This document shows positions 18,037-27,902 of a stretch of DNA of 64,000 nt, piece after piece. The translations under genes and the position numbers were made by a program. Under the pieces are notes generated by a model. It made no database searches and was not told the origin of the DNA. It saw nothing but the letters and a program-made list of their open reading frames with translations. Position 1 is the stretch's first letter. Each line of letters begins with the position of its first letter. The stretch lies in NCBI GenBank assembly GCA_945861785.1, contig CAMAWD010000021.1, forward strand, positions 1-64,000. Direction: 5' to 3'. Source of the stretch: Rhodoferax sp. OV413. GTDB taxonomy: Bacteria; Pseudomonadota; Gammaproteobacteria; Burkholderiales; Burkholderiaceae_C.

Positions 18037-18222
18037 TCATGGGCCGAGCCCGGTCTGCTTCAACAACTTGTGAAGCAACCCGGTTCCGAGATCCTTGCGG
18101 GGATGCGGAACACTCACATGTCCGGGGCGCTGGGGATGGACATACACATGGTGCGAGCCCTTGACACCACGAAGTACCCAACCCGATTTCAGTATCAGTT
18201 TGATAAGCTCGGCACTGGTCAT
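18037..18222 (-). CDS. hicA: HicA-family mRNA interferase toxin
   Basis: A small double-stranded-RNA-binding-fold toxin (61 aa) that cleaves mRNA when not bound by HicB. It shows the family signature MTSAELIKLILKSGW, then RGVKGSHHVYVHPQ with the catalytic His, and VSVPHPRKDLGTGLLHKLLKQTGL. I chose the ATG at 18222 and not the in-frame one at 18240, since the upstream six codons fall in the operator palindrome and are not family sequence. Confidence 0.92.
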   Translation of the reverse strand: MTSAELIKLILKSGWVLRGVKGSHHVYVHPQRPGHVSVPHPRKDLGTGLLHKLLKQTGLGP

Positions 18223-18223
18223 C

Positions 18224-18240
18224 GTGTGTATGATACACAC
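18224..18240. promoter_or_regulatory. Palindromic operator of hicAB
   Basis: A perfect 17-bp inverted repeat, gtgtgtat-g-atacacac, sits directly upstream of the hicA ATG. HicB carries a C-terminal ribbon-helix-helix, and such antitoxins repress their own promoter through palindromes of this kind. Inference: this is the autoregulation site. Confidence 0.7.
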
Positions 18241-18336
18241 AACTCAGGGTTTGAATGGCAACTTGACTGTCCACATGAAACAAGACTGGCACGCCGCTGG
18301 CTGCCGTATGCCGCCATCGACGTGCACCCGGAGTCC

Positions 18337-18549
18337 ATGCCGGTACAAGCACCGGCACCGGCGCCAGTACGGTTGCAACGCGAATATTTTGCGCCCGGCG
18401 ACAGCGTGAGTTTCGAGGGCCGCGACCTGATTCGCAAGTTTGGCACCATCCGGCGCATCAACCAGAAAACCGCCTCCATCGCCTGCGAGGACGGGCTGGA
18501 ATGGAGGGTGTCCTTCGGCCTGTTGCAGCGGGTGATTCCGGTCAATTGA
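18337..18549 (+). CDS. Small protein of unknown function with an SH3/KOW-like stretch
   Basis: Seventy residues from an ATG at 18337. The core YFAPGDSVSFEGRDLIRKFGTIRRINQKTASIACEDGLEWRVSFGLLQRVIPV looks like a small beta-barrel of the kind found at the C-terminus of larger proteins (GTVxRINQKTAxI...WRVxxxLLR pattern, as in some SprT-like/hypothetical proteins). The Pro/Ala-rich beginning could be a linker, so this may be the tail of a lost gene and not a complete one. The frame is open further upstream, through the hicAB promoter, but without family-like sequence. No function can be assigned. Confidence 0.5.
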   Translation: MPVQAPAPAPVRLQREYFAPGDSVSFEGRDLIRKFGTIRRINQKTASIACEDGLEWRVSFGLLQRVIPVN

Positions 18550-18628
18550 TCTCGCCAAAAATCATGCCAGCCCGGACACCGGAGACGCGGTGGTGGTCAG
18601 GCCGGCGGGGCACCCAACGCGCCCGCCG

Positions 18629-18718
18629 CCGAGAGGACCCAGCACGTGTCGCGGCGAGGGAAAGGAGGAGCCCGCAGGGCGGGGGACACGAGCCGCGGCA
18701 CGTGCTTGGTCCTCTCGG
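18629..18718. repeat. Long imperfect inverted repeat, possible MITE-like or REP element
   Basis: The left arm at 18629-18655 begins ccgagaggacccagcacgtg. The right arm at 18692-18718 is its reverse complement over 27 bp with two mismatches. The 36-bp loop is purine-rich (gaggaggagcccgcagggcggg type). It lies alone in the gap between the small + strand protein and the DmpA-type peptidase gene. No target-site duplication or transposase is evident. Confidence 0.6.
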
Positions 18719-18835
18719 CTCGCCAACAGCGGCTCCCAGCCACTGATTCACGACCGCAAGCCAAGCCAGAGCCCCCGAGACTGCACCGCCATGATTCATG
18801 GACTGTCCAACAGGGAGCTCCTGCAGAGGCCAAGT

Positions 18836-19957
18836 TCACTGGGGGGAACCGTCGGTCGCGTGCGCAGCCCCCATGCGCCCATAGTGCGCCATGACCCGCA
18901 GCAGTTCCGCGTGGTCGAGCGCCTTGCAGATTGCCGCATCCGGGCCGATCTCGGGCGCATCCTCGGCCGCCAGCATGGCGTTGATCACCGCCTCTTCGGT
19001 GCACTGCACCGCACCCAGGTACAACGCGTCACAGGCACCATCGTTGATGTGTTCCATGCTCAGATGCGATGGTGAGAACTGCGGCAGCTGTTTGGCGTTG
19101 GCAGTGCTGAACGCCAGGAAGATGTCGCCCGACGAGTTGCCCCCAAAGGTGCCATTGCGCCCGAAACCGATGGCCGCGCGCCGCGCCAGCCGCTGCAGTT
19201 GGTGCGGCAACATGGGTGCGTCGGTGGCCAGGATGATGATGATCGAACCCAACTCCTGCGCCGTGGTGCTACCCAATGGCATGTGTTTGCCCACCGGCAC
19301 GCCCAATACGGTGAAGGTGTCGCGCACGCCATGGTTGCTCTGCACGAGTGCCGCCACGGTGTAGGCCCGGCCGTCGACCGCCACGGCACGCGACGAGGTG
19401 CCGGTGCCACCCTTGAACTGGTAACTGCGCATGCCGTTGCCACCACCGACGTTGCCTTCGGCCACCGGACCGCCACTGGCGCTGTTCAAGGCAAGCAGCG
19501 CGTCGGCCTCGGTCACGTGTTGTCCGTCGATGTCGTTGTGCCGGCCGTCATAGGTCTCGGCCACCACGGGCATGGCCCAGATGTGTTTGCCCGGCCAGAC
19601 CGACGCGTATTGCCGGATGGTCCAGCGCACGGCCGCGTGGTGGACGATGCCGACGCTGTGGGTGTTGGTGATGCAGATGGGGCCGAAGAAATAACCGGCG
19701 TCCTCGATCCAGTGGGTGCCCGTCATCTCGCCGTTGCCATTGAAGCGGTGGATGCCGGCCCACACCGGTTGGGGCTCGGGGTGGTAACCCCGGGGCAGGA
19801 TGGCTGTGACTCCGGTCTTGATCGTCTTGCCGTCGGCGGACTGGCCGTCCAGCGTCGCATAACCGACCAGCACGCCAGGCACGTCGGTGATGGCATTGAA
19901 CGGGCCCGGTTGCCCGGGAAAAGGCAGACCGAGTTCGCGGCCGCGTGGTTTTGACAT
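18836..19957 (-). CDS. P1-family peptidase (DmpA-like aminopeptidase)
   Basis: A 373-aa Ntn-hydrolase-like peptidase of the DmpA/BapA family, which self-cleaves and hydrolyses N-terminal residues or beta-peptides. The nucleophile is probably Ser238 in the Gly-Ser of ELGSIIIILATDAPMLPHQL, the usual autoproteolysis site. Other family features are ITDVPGVLVGYATL, GITNTHSVG-like ITNTHSVGIVH, AEGNVGGGNGM, and FKGGTGTSSRAV. No signal peptide is seen, so the protein is probably cytoplasmic. I chose the ATG giving MSKPRGREL, which has a GGAG upstream. Preferred substrates cannot be read from sequence. Confidence 0.9.
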   Translation of the reverse strand: MSKPRGRELGLPFPGQPGPFNAITDVPGVLVGYATLDGQSADGKTIKTGVTAILPRGYHPEPQPVWAGIHRFNGNGEMTGTHWIEDAGYFFGPICITNTHSVGIVHHAAVRWTIRQYASVWPGKHIWAMPVVAETYDGRHNDIDGQHVTEADALLALNSASGGPVAEGNVGGGNGMRSYQFKGGTGTSSRAVAVDGRAYTVAALVQSNHGVRDTFTVLGVPVGKHMPLGSTTAQELGSIIIILATDAPMLPHQLQRLARRAAIGFGRNGTFGGNSSGDIFLAFSTANAKQLPQFSPSHLSMEHINDGACDALYLGAVQCTEEAVINAMLAAEDAPEIGPDAAICKALDHAELLRVMAHYGRMGAAHATDGSPQ

Positions 19958-19997
19958 TCGAATCTCCCGGGAATTGGCAACAACTGCCTCTTCAACC

Positions 19998-21227
19998 TCA
20001 ACTGCCACGTTCAGCCTCTGGCCACAAGCCCGGAAAGTAGAACCGCAACGCATGTTGCGGCACGCCAAAACGCAGCTTGCCGTAGGGGCTGTCACTGAGC
20101 AAAAGACCGCGCTTGAGCAAGGCGGACACTTGCGCCGTCGCCATGCGCTCGCCCAGTCCCAGTTGTGCCTTGAAGTCGGCGCGCTCCAGCGTGCCCTGGG
20201 TGGCAAACAGATAGTGCAAGGCGCGAAGCGCTTCGGTCCGTACCCCTTGGCGCACCACCTTCTCTTCATAACTCAGGCAGGCGGCAATCCGCTCTTTCAT
20301 CCGATCCAGATCCATCAAGCCGGTCATGAACCGCACCTGGTCCAGGCACTGGTCAAGCACATAAGCAATCCAATCGCAGAGCGCACGCTCCGAGAGGTTG
20401 CCCCGGCCATCCAGATCGCCGGCCCGCGGGGCATCTGCCGCCGCCAAATGGGCATAGTAGGCGTCGTGGCTGCGGGCGAAACCACGAAGTGGCGACCAAA
20501 GCCCGTTGGTCAAGCCCATTTGGCCCAGGGCCAGATGCGTGTGCAGGCGGACCACACGGCCATTGCCATCGCGAAACGGATGGATCCAGGCCAGTCGGTG
20601 GTGGGATGCCGCCACTGCCAACAACTGCATTTCTCCCCGCCTGACCTGTGAATAGAACCCGCTCCATCGCTCCAGAAAATCCACCAGCACAGCAGCAGCG
20701 GGAGCGGCATGGCGCCCCACACTGACTTCACGGTCGCGCAATGCGCCGGGGACCAAGGGCACGCCTGCGGGCAAGGTCCGGTCGGGGTCGCTCAATCGGG
20801 CAAACAGGTCTTGGTGAATGTCGCGCACCATCTGAGCAGACCAGACCTGCCGGGCGTCCCACGCCGGCCAACGCTGCTCCAGCGCTTGTTCGGTCGCCAT
20901 ATGGGCCAGCGCCAACCTCTGGCGCCGCGCTTTGTCGGCATCCGCCGAATAGTCGTTGCGCAGGGCTTGTTCTATTTCCACTGGCAGGGTGTGTTGGCCC
21001 TCGATCCGGTTGGAGTAATAGGAGTTCATGGCCCGCAGCAGACCGCGCAAGCCATCCAGGGCGCCGGGCTGGCATTTGCCGGCCAACTGGTCTGCACTGC
21101 GGGTCAGGTCGTGCGCACGCTCAGCCAGTTCACCCAGCCGCTGCTCACCGGGCAGCAGGGGCTCCATCTGGGACGGATGGCCCCACAACTGGGATTTTTG
21201 CGACATTGGAAGCATGCGCAAATGCAT
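19998..21227 (-). CDS. Fic-family protein with N-terminal inhibitory helix
   Basis: A 409-aa Fic protein predicted to transfer AMP (or another nucleotide moiety) to hydroxyl groups of target proteins. The full catalytic motif HPFRDGNGR lies at residues 216-224. The N-terminal inhibitory motif SNRIEG (S/T-x3-E-G/N type) at 72-77 makes it a class II, self-inhibited Fic enzyme. A C-terminal winged-helix region (about 345-400: LHYLFATQGTLERADFKAQLGLGERMATAQVSALLKRGLL) is typical of larger Fic proteins. In-frame ATGs at 21215 and 21206 are alternative starts. The target is unknown. Confidence 0.9.
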   Translation of the reverse strand: MHLRMLPMSQKSQLWGHPSQMEPLLPGEQRLGELAERAHDLTRSADQLAGKCQPGALDGLRGLLRAMNSYYSNRIEGQHTLPVEIEQALRNDYSADADKARRQRLALAHMATEQALEQRWPAWDARQVWSAQMVRDIHQDLFARLSDPDRTLPAGVPLVPGALRDREVSVGRHAAPAAAVLVDFLERWSGFYSQVRRGEMQLLAVAASHHRLAWIHPFRDGNGRVVRLHTHLALGQMGLTNGLWSPLRGFARSHDAYYAHLAAADAPRAGDLDGRGNLSERALCDWIAYVLDQCLDQVRFMTGLMDLDRMKERIAACLSYEEKVVRQGVRTEALRALHYLFATQGTLERADFKAQLGLGERMATAQVSALLKRGLLLSDSPYGKLRFGVPQHALRFYFPGLWPEAERGS

Positions 21228-21247
21228 GTTAAATAAGGATATTTGGC

Positions 21248-21283
21248 AAATTTTGCGAGAATATTTGCGGGAATTTTTGCGGC
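21248..21283. repeat. Three 12-bp tandem AT-rich repeats upstream of fic
   Basis: Units aaattttgcgag, aatatttgcggg and aatttttgcggc follow each other without spacers at 21248-21283, 21 bp upstream of the chosen fic ATG. They are AT-rich in a GC-rich neighbourhood, as promoters and operator arrays often are. A role in regulating fic is inferred only from position and periodicity. Confidence 0.5.
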
Positions 21284-21306
21284 CATCCGGCACCCACCGC
21301 CGAAGG

Positions 21307-22458
21307 TTATCGCAACTGCCCCACCACCGAGCACATCGGCTGCAACACGCTGGCGCCCAGTTTCTTCGACCGCTCCCCGCTCCATCCATGCGCCGCATCC
21401 GGCAGCCCGGCGTTGTCCTTGAACGGCATCTCGAGCGTGAAGGCCAGGCAGTCGAAATTCTGGGCGATCCAGTTGGTGGCCAGGGTGGGGTTGGCGCGGG
21501 TGCCGTGGGCGGGGCCATAACCCTCCTGGGTCTGGAAATCCGGGCTGGCTGCGACCCACGCGGCCTTGAACACATCCTGCAGGCCCTTGATGCGCTGCGT
21601 GAACCCTGCAATGCCGTCCGAGCCAATCACGAAGTTGACCGGCAGCGCCTCGTCGCCGTGGGCGTCCAGGCACAGGTCCACGCCGGTCTGCTGCATGCGC
21701 GCGCGCACCAGGAACACCTCGGGCGACTTTTCCATCGTGGGTGTGAGCCATTCGCGGTTCAGGTTGGACCCCACCGCGTTGGTGCGCAGGTTGCCGCGCA
21801 CGCTGCCGTCCGGGTTCATGTTGGGCACCACGTAAAAGACACACTGGGCCAGCAACACGCGGGCGCTGGGGTCGTCGGTATCGAGCAAGCGCTCCAGGAA
21901 ACCCTCGATGAACCACTCGGCCATGGTCTCGCCGGGATGTTGGCGGGCGATCACCCAGATCTTCTTGCGCTGCGCCTCGGGCACGGCGCTGCTTGCATCG
22001 GCAATGCGCAGCAGGTTCAGGTCACGCCGGTCCAGCGTCTGGCCCAGGTGCTCTACCTGCACATGTTCCGACGCGGCCACCGAGCCGATCAGATCGAGGT
22101 GGCGGTCCCAGGAATAGGGCTCGAAATAGGCGAAGTAGATGCTGTTGGTGTCGGGCGTGGTGCTGGCCGTCATCACCGTGCCGTCGTAGGTGGTGGCAAT
22201 GCGAAACCAGTGCTGGCGGTCATGGCTGGCGACCACCTGGTAGCCGTCCCAGCCCTTGGGGTAGGCACACGCAGACGCATTCATGAAACGCAGGGTCACC
22301 GGCACACCGGCCGCACCCTGGAGGCGGAAGTGGAACCACTGTGCAAACTCGGCCGCGTTGTCGCTCGGGATACGCAGTTGGATGTTGGCCGGGTCGTCCT
22401 GGTGCAGCACCTCGATGGCGCCGGAATCGAAAAGACTGGAAATGTGAAGTGTGGACAT
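21307..22458 (-). CDS. M14-family zinc carboxypeptidase, cytosolic (CCP-like)
   Basis: A 383-aa metallocarboxypeptidase. An N-terminal beta-sandwich domain (about 1-130, with FHFRLQGAAG and PYSWDRHLDLI) precedes the M14 catalytic domain, the arrangement of cytosolic carboxypeptidases. Zinc ligands are His174 and Glu177 in ARQHPGETM and His267 in DLCLDAHGDE. The substrate-binding stretch is NPDGSVRGNLRTNAVGSNLNREW, and the catalytic Glu is in CLAFTLEMPF. There is no signal peptide. I chose the ATG giving MSTLHISSLF. The natural substrate is unknown; bacterial relatives trim C-terminal residues from peptides. Confidence 0.9.
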   Translation of the reverse strand: MSTLHISSLFDSGAIEVLHQDDPANIQLRIPSDNAAEFAQWFHFRLQGAAGVPVTLRFMNASACAYPKGWDGYQVVASHDRQHWFRIATTYDGTVMTASTTPDTNSIYFAYFEPYSWDRHLDLIGSVAASEHVQVEHLGQTLDRRDLNLLRIADASSAVPEAQRKKIWVIARQHPGETMAEWFIEGFLERLLDTDDPSARVLLAQCVFYVVPNMNPDGSVRGNLRTNAVGSNLNREWLTPTMEKSPEVFLVRARMQQTGVDLCLDAHGDEALPVNFVIGSDGIAGFTQRIKGLQDVFKAAWVAASPDFQTQEGYGPAHGTRANPTLATNWIAQNFDCLAFTLEMPFKDNAGLPDAAHGWSGERSKKLGASVLQPMCSVVGQLR

Positions 22459-22577
22459 GAATGGGGATGTGAAAACTTGAGGGTTGCGAACCGGTTCATT
22501 GTGCGGCGGATCGCGCAGATACGACTCCATGGTGGGCGAACCTATTGAAACCGAAAGCGTGTTGTTGGCACCATGCC

Positions 22578-23342
22578 TTATGCCTTGGTCAGGCGCAGCC
22601 CCGCGTCCACCAGCAGCACTTCGCCCGTCGTCTTGGTGGCATGGACACCAAGGTACCAGGCGGTCTGCGCAACATCTTCGGGCGATATGACTGCGTCCAG
22701 CACAGCCCGCGCCTTGTACGCCTGCACCGTGGCTTCGTAGCGTCCGGGGCCAAGGCCGTCCTGCATCCAGGGCGTTTCAACCAAGCCGGGTGCGATGGCG
22801 TTGACCCGGATGTCCGGGCCCAGAGCACGCGCCAGGCCGACGGTCATGGCATTGAGCGCGCCTTTCGATGCCATGTAGGCAATGGAAGAACCGGTGCCAA
22901 GCATCGACGCGATCGATGAGACGTTGACAATGCCGGCACCGGGATGCAGGCGCAGCAGCGGCGCAAACGCGCGCGCCATCTGGTAAGCGCCCACCACGTT
23001 GACGGCGTAGATCTTGTGGAAGTCATCTGCATCCAGGGCATCGAGGTCTTTCATCGACGCGAACTTGGTGGCGCCGGCGTTGTTGACCAGAACATCCGCG
23101 CGACCCCACCGGGCCTGCGCCTGCGCGGCCATCGCGCGGCAGTCGGCGTCCTGCGACACATCGGCCTTGACCACCAGCACGTCGGCGCCCAGCGCCCGGC
23201 ACTGGGCAGCCACGGCCTCGGCTGGTTCCGGCGCGCGTGAGTAGTTGACCAGCACATTCCAGCCCTGGCTGGCAAACAAACGGGCTGTGGCGGCACCGAT
23301 GCCGGACGACGAACCGGTAACAACACACACTTTTCGGGTCAT
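22578..23342 (-). CDS. SDR-family NAD(P)-dependent oxidoreductase
   Basis: A classical short-chain dehydrogenase of 254 aa with TGSSSGIG (residues 9-16), NNAG in VLVNNAGATKF, catalytic Ser in NVSSIASM, and Tyr-x3-Lys in AYMASKGALN. It ends GEVLLVDAGLRLTKA. Its first codon overlaps the stop of the upstream acyl-CoA ligase gene by 4 bp (ATGA), so the two are translated together. This suggests the substrate is a hydroxy- or keto-acyl thioester, or a product of the ligase pathway, but nothing in the sequence fixes it. Confidence 0.88.
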   Translation of the reverse strand: MTRKVCVVTGSSSGIGAATARLFASQGWNVLVNYSRAPEPAEAVAAQCRALGADVLVVKADVSQDADCRAMAAQAQARWGRADVLVNNAGATKFASMKDLDALDADDFHKIYAVNVVGAYQMARAFAPLLRLHPGAGIVNVSSIASMLGTGSSIAYMASKGALNAMTVGLARALGPDIRVNAIAPGLVETPWMQDGLGPGRYEATVQAYKARAVLDAVISPEDVAQTAWYLGVHATKTTGEVLLVDAGLRLTKA

Positions 23343-24889
23343 GGGGTTTTCTCGGGTTGTGAATACGTGGAACGCAACTCGCGCTTGAGCACCTTGCCGA
23401 TGGGGCTGCGTGGCAACTCATCGATCAGCTGCAGGCTGCCCAGCCGCTGCGTCTTGCCCAATTGGGCATTGGTCCATTGCAGCAGTGCATCGGGCGTGAC
23501 ACCCTGGCCGGGCCGCAACACGACAAACGCAGCCGGCGTCTCGCCCCAGCGCTCTGAGGGCACTCCCACCACCGCCACCTCCAGCACGGCGGGATGCAGT
23601 GCCAGCACCGCTTCAAGATCGCTCGGGTAGACGTTGAAACCGCCGGAAATGAGCATGTCTTTCTTGCGGTCGAACAGGGTCAGAAAGCCGTCGGCATCGA
23701 AACGGCCGATGTCACCGGTGCGGATGAAGCGTTTGCCTTGCGGGTCGAACCACTCGGCCTCGCGCGTCTTTTCCGGTTGCCCGTGGTAACCGGTCATCAT
23801 GCCGCCTGAATGCCCGACCACTTCGCCCGACTCCCCCGGGGCGACTTCGACACCGTTGTCATCGATCAACCGCATGTCGTGCCCTTGCGCAGGCTGGCCC
23901 ACGGTGTGCAGCTTGGCCGGGAAGTTGTGGGCCTCGAGGATGCATGTGCCCCCGCCTTCGGTCATTCCGTAGTACTCGACCAGGCCGCCCGGCCAGCGAC
24001 GCAGCACATCTGCTTTCAGGGTGGCACCGAACGGCGCACTGGTGGAGAACTTCATGCGAAACGACGACAGGTCGAACTGGTCGAATTCGGGATACGCCAT
24101 CAGCCGCTGGTACTGCACCGGCACCAGCATGGCGTGTGTAACGCGGTGCTTCTGTGCCAGCTCCAGGAAGGCGCCGGCCTCGAACTTGGGCATCAACACC
24201 ACGGTGCCGCCAGCACACAGGGTGGGAAAGAACACCACCAGGGTGGTGTTGGAATACAGCGGGGTCGAGACCAGGGCCACGCTGTCGGCGGCATAGGCAT
24301 AACTGGCCCCGCGCCGCACATGGGACCAGCGCATGCCGTGGGGCTGCACGATGCCCTTGGGCTCTCCGGTGGTGCCGGACGAATAGATGATATTGAACGG
24401 CCAGGAGGGCTCGACCTGCACCGGCCGTGGCGGCTGCCCGACCGGTGCCCACCAGTTGTCCAGCAGTGTCGGAGCGACTTCCGGCCCAAGTCCGATCCGC
24501 GTGGCATCACCCGCGACGGGCGGGCCCATGGCATCGGCGCCGATGGTGTCCACAAAAACCACACTGGCCCGCGCGTCCTGCACCATGCGCTGCAGGCTCA
24601 TGGGCCCCGAGCCCGGCGCGAGCGGTGCCACCACCACGCCCGCCCGCAGGGCTCCCAGAAACGCCACCGCGTAATCGATCGACATGCCGGCGCAGATGGC
24701 GATCGCATCGCCAGGCCGCAGCCCCTCGCGCTGCAGCGCGCAGGCGACGCGGTCGATCGCGCCGTCCAGGGCGGCATAGTCCAGGCTGCGTTCGCCCATG
24801 GTGAGCGCCGGCCGGTGTGGCGCACCGCGCGCATGCGCGTGCACCAGGTCGGCGATGATTCCAAATTCAAGCTCGGTCGAAACAGTCAT
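23339..24889 (-). CDS. AMP-dependent acyl-CoA synthetase/ligase
   Basis: A 516-aa member of the ANL superfamily that activates a carboxylic acid with ATP to an acyl-adenylate and then a CoA thioester. Core motifs are the P-loop-like [11 protein letters not shown], the YGMTEGGG adenine-binding motif, the [14 protein letters not shown] hinge, and the late Lys in [11 protein letters not shown]. The specificity is unknown; the sequence lacks features diagnostic of acetate or long-chain enzymes. It precedes the SDR gene in the operon and is divergent from the aldehyde dehydrogenase gene across about 145 bp. Confidence 0.88.
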   Translation of the reverse strand: MTVSTELEFGIIADLVHAHARGAPHRPALTMGERSLDYAALDGAIDRVACALQREGLRPGDAIAICAGMSIDYAVAFLGALRAGVVVAPLAPGSGPMSLQRMVQDARASVVFVDTIGADAMGPPVAGDATRIGLGPEVAPTLLDNWWAPVGQPPRPVQVEPSWPFNIIYSSGTTGEPKGIVQPHGMRWSHVRRGASYAYAADSVALVSTPLYSNTTLVVFFPTLCAGGTVVLMPKFEAGAFLELAQKHRVTHAMLVPVQYQRLMAYPEFDQFDLSSFRMKFSTSAPFGATLKADVLRRWPGGLVEYYGMTEGGGTCILEAHNFPAKLHTVGQPAQGHDMRLIDDNGVEVAPGESGEVVGHSGGMMTGYHGQPEKTREAEWFDPQGKRFIRTGDIGRFDADGFLTLFDRKKDMLISGGFNVYPSDLEAVLALHPAVLEVAVVGVPSERWGETPAAFVVLRPGQGVTPDALLQWTNAQLGKTQRLGSLQLIDELPRSPIGKVLKRELRSTYSQPEKTP

Positions 24890-25035
24890 GGATCAGCGGT
24901 CCCGTGGCAGATACCGCCCATGGTAACGGGCGATCGGACAGGCAGGCGGACCGGCATGGCGTTTGCGCGACAATGCCCGGTGGTGACAGCCTGCGGCTGT
25001 GTCGCATTTTTTTCCTCTTCTCAGGACCTCCCACC

Positions 25036-26472
25036 ATGACCTACCCCCACGTACAACTGCTGATCAACAACGAATGGCGCCCAGCGCGCGGCAATGCAAG
25101 CATTCCGGTGCACAACCCCGCCGACGGCACCGTCATCGGCAGTGTGGCGCGTGCCACGATCGCCGACCTGGACGACGCCCTGCTCGCCACCGAAAAAGGT
25201 TTTGCCGTCTGGCGCAATACACCGGCCGTGGAACGCAGCAAAGTCATGCGCGCCGCGGCCCAGTTGCTGCGCGAGCGCGCCGACGCGATCGCGCGCCTGA
25301 TGACCCTGGAGCAAGGCAAACCCCTGGCCGAAGCCAAGGCCGAAATCGGCATGGCCGCCGACATCATCGAATGGTTTGCCGACGAGGGGCGCCGCGTGTA
25401 TGGCCGCCTCGTGCCTCCACGGGCCATGAACCAGCAACAGATGGTCCTGAAAGAACCCGTCGGGCCGGTTGCAGCGTTCACGCCCTGGAACTTCCCGATC
25501 AACCAGGTGGTGCGCAAAATGAGCGCGGCGCTGGCCACCGGGTGTTCGATCATCGTCAAGGCGGCCGAAGAAACACCCGCGTCGCCGGCCGAACTGGTGC
25601 GTGTATTCGTGGACGCAGGGTTGCCAGCGGGTGTGGTGGGCCTGGTCTACGGTGACCCGGCCGAGATCAGCAACTACCTGATCCCGCACCCGGTCATCCG
25701 CAAGATCACCTTCACCGGCTCCACCCCGGTGGGCAAGCAACTGGCGGCGCTGGCCGGCAAACACATGAAACGCGCCACCATGGAACTCGGCGGCCACGCC
25801 CCGGTGATCATCGCAGCAGACGCCAACATCGCCAATGCCGTCAAGGTGATCGCGGGTGCCAAGTTCCGCAATGCAGGCCAGGTCTGCATCTCGCCCACCC
25901 GGTTCCTGGTGGAAGAGGCCGCCCGCGAGGAATTCGTGGCCGGTTTCGTGGCCTATACCAAATCGCTCAAGGTTGGTTCGGGGCTGGATGCCAGCTCGCA
26001 AATGGGCCCGCTGGCCAATCCGCGACGGCTGGCAGCCATGCAGCAGATCACCGAAGATGCACTTGCACGCGGCGCCACGGTGGCGACCGGCGGCGAACGC
26101 ATCGGTTCCACCGGCAACTTCTTTGCGCCCACCGTGATCCTGGACGCCCCCCTGGACAGCTCGGTGTTCAACAACGAGCCGTTCGGCCCCATGGCCGCTG
26201 TGCGCACCGTGAAGAACATCGACGAGGCGATTGCCGAAGCCAACCGCCTGCCTTTCGGCCTGTCGGCATACGCCTTCACCAGCAGCATCAAGACCGCGCA
26301 CCAGCTGTCGGCCCAGATGCAGACCGGCATGTTGTGGATCAACCAGCCGGCAGCCCCATGGGCGGAACTGCCGTTCGGCGGCGTCAAGGATTCGGGTTAC
26401 GGCAGCGAAGGTGGCCCGGAGGCGCTGGAAGCCTACCTGGTGACCAAGACCGTGGCGATGACCAGCGTGTGA
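25036..26472 (+). CDS. NAD(P)-dependent aldehyde dehydrogenase, succinate-semialdehyde type
   Basis: A 478-aa aldehyde dehydrogenase closest in character to the GabD/succinate-semialdehyde group. Features include the cofactor region [26 protein letters not shown], the general base Glu250 in TMELGGHAP, and the nucleophile Cys284 in [12 protein letters not shown]. The tail [31 protein letters not shown] is typical. The start ATG follows a clear purine-rich site (CAGGACC). Substrate assignment is by similarity only. The helicase gene begins inside its stop codon (GTGA overlap). Confidence 0.87.
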   Translation: MTYPHVQLLINNEWRPARGNASIPVHNPADGTVIGSVARATIADLDDALLATEKGFAVWRNTPAVERSKVMRAAAQLLRERADAIARLMTLEQGKPLAEAKAEIGMAADIIEWFADEGRRVYGRLVPPRAMNQQQMVLKEPVGPVAAFTPWNFPINQVVRKMSAALATGCSIIVKAAEETPASPAELVRVFVDAGLPAGVVGLVYGDPAEISNYLIPHPVIRKITFTGSTPVGKQLAALAGKHMKRATMELGGHAPVIIAADANIANAVKVIAGAKFRNAGQVCISPTRFLVEEAAREEFVAGFVAYTKSLKVGSGLDASSQMGPLANPRRLAAMQQITEDALARGATVATGGERIGSTGNFFAPTVILDAPLDSSVFNNEPFGPMAAVRTVKNIDEAIAEANRLPFGLSAYAFTSSIKTAHQLSAQMQTGMLWINQPAAPWAELPFGGVKDSGYGSEGGPEALEAYLVTKTVAMTSV

Positions 26473-27881
26473 GCATCCCGGCAACATCACCACCGTCGTT
26501 CGCGTCGCTGGACCTGCATCCGGCAACACTGGAAAACCTGCAGGCGCTCGGCTACCACGAAATGACGCCAATCCAGGCGGCCAGCCTGCCGCCGGCACTG
26601 CTCGGCCGGGACCTGATAGCGCAGGCGCAGACCGGCAGCGGCAAGACCGCCGCCTTCGCGCTGGCGCTGCTGGCCAAGCTCAACCCGCGCCGCTTCGCAG
26701 TGCAGGCGCTGGTGTTGTGCCCCACGCGCGAGCTGGCCGACCAGGTGACAGGCGAGATCCGCCGACTGGCGCGGGCCCAGGAGAACATCAAGGTGGTGAC
26801 CTTGTGTGGCGGGGTTGCGCTGCGCGGGCAACGCGCGTCGCTCGAACACGGCGCGCACATCGTTGTGGGCACGCCCGGTCGCGTGATGGACCACCTGGAG
26901 CGCGGCTACCTCGCGCTCGACGCGCTGGGAACCCTGGTGCTGGACGAGGCCGACCGCATGCTGGACATGGGTTTCTCCGACGACATCAGCACCGTGGTCA
27001 AACAGTGCCCGGCAGAACGCCAGACGCTGCTGTTCTCGGCCACGTACCCGCAGGGCATCACCCAACTTGCCGACAAGTTCATGCGTGCGCCGGTCAGGAT
27101 CGAAGTCGAGGCCGCAGACACCGGGCCGAAGATCGAGCAGCGTTTCTACGAGGTCACGCGCGCCAACCGCTTCGAGACAGTGGCACTGCTGCTCAACCAC
27201 TTCCGCCCGGTCAGCACACTGGCGTTCTGCAACACCAAGCAGCAATGCAAGGAGCTCGTCACGCTGCTGCAGCAACAAGGCTTCAGTGCGCTCGCGCTGT
27301 ACGGCGAGCTGGAACAGCGCGAACGCGACCAGGTGCTGGCGCAGTTTGCCAACCGCAGCTGCTCGGTGCTGGTGGCCACCGACGTCGCTTCGCGCGGGCT
27401 GGACATCACCCAACTGGCGGCGGTGATCAACGTCACCATCACGCCCGACCCCGAGGTGCATGTGCACCGCATCGGCCGTACCGGGCGCGCCGGTGAAGCC
27501 GGGCTGGCGCTGAGCCTGGCCAGCATGGACGAGATGGGATCGGTGGGAAAGATCGAGCAGTACCAGAAACAGGTGTCGGTCTGGCACAAGCGGGACGAAC
27601 TCACACCCACGGGCAAGGGCCCACTGTTGCCGCCGATGGTGACACTGCAACTGCTCGGTGGCCGCAAGGAAAAGATCCGCCCGGGCGACGTATTGGGCGC
27701 ACTGACCGGCCCCGAGGGCGGCTACACCCGCGAGCAGATCGGCAAGATCAACGTCACCGAGTTCACCACCTTCGTGGCGGTAGAGCGCGCCATCGCCCAC
27801 GATGCGCTGCGCAAGCTCAACGCGGGCAAGGTCAAGGGCAGGAGCGTGCGGGTGCGGTTTCTGGAGCAGACCACGCAGTAG
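26469..27881 (+). CDS. dbpA: ATP-dependent RNA helicase DbpA
   Basis: A DEAD-box helicase (470 aa) that acts in assembly of the large ribosomal subunit through 23S rRNA binding. Motifs are Q (PIQAASLP), I AQTGSGKT (53-60), Ia PTRELA, Ib TPGR, II DEAD (159-162), [18 protein letters not shown], and [12 protein letters not shown]. The C-terminal DbpA RNA-binding domain (about 395-470) is present: [24 protein letters not shown] through VRVRFLEQ. The GTG start overlaps the aldehyde dehydrogenase stop by 4 bp, so it depends on upstream translation, although the genes are functionally unrelated. Confidence 0.92.
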   Translation: MSIPATSPPSFASLDLHPATLENLQALGYHEMTPIQAASLPPALLGRDLIAQAQTGSGKTAAFALALLAKLNPRRFAVQALVLCPTRELADQVTGEIRRLARAQENIKVVTLCGGVALRGQRASLEHGAHIVVGTPGRVMDHLERGYLALDALGTLVLDEADRMLDMGFSDDISTVVKQCPAERQTLLFSATYPQGITQLADKFMRAPVRIEVEAADTGPKIEQRFYEVTRANRFETVALLLNHFRPVSTLAFCNTKQQCKELVTLLQQQGFSALALYGELEQRERDQVLAQFANRSCSVLVATDVASRGLDITQLAAVINVTITPDPEVHVHRIGRTGRAGEAGLALSLASMDEMGSVGKIEQYQKQVSVWHKRDELTPTGKGPLLPPMVTLQLLGGRKEKIRPGDVLGALTGPEGGYTREQIGKINVTEFTTFVAVERAIAHDALRKLNAGKVKGRSVRVRFLEQTTQ

Positions 27882-27902
27882 GGCCTTGCGGATGGCCTGA
27901 CG

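Noticed and set aside
20500-21000. Possible CRISPR-like or other array near fic
   Set aside because: The only regular repeats are three 12-bp units at 21248-21283, with no spacers. No CRISPR array was seen anywhere in the window.
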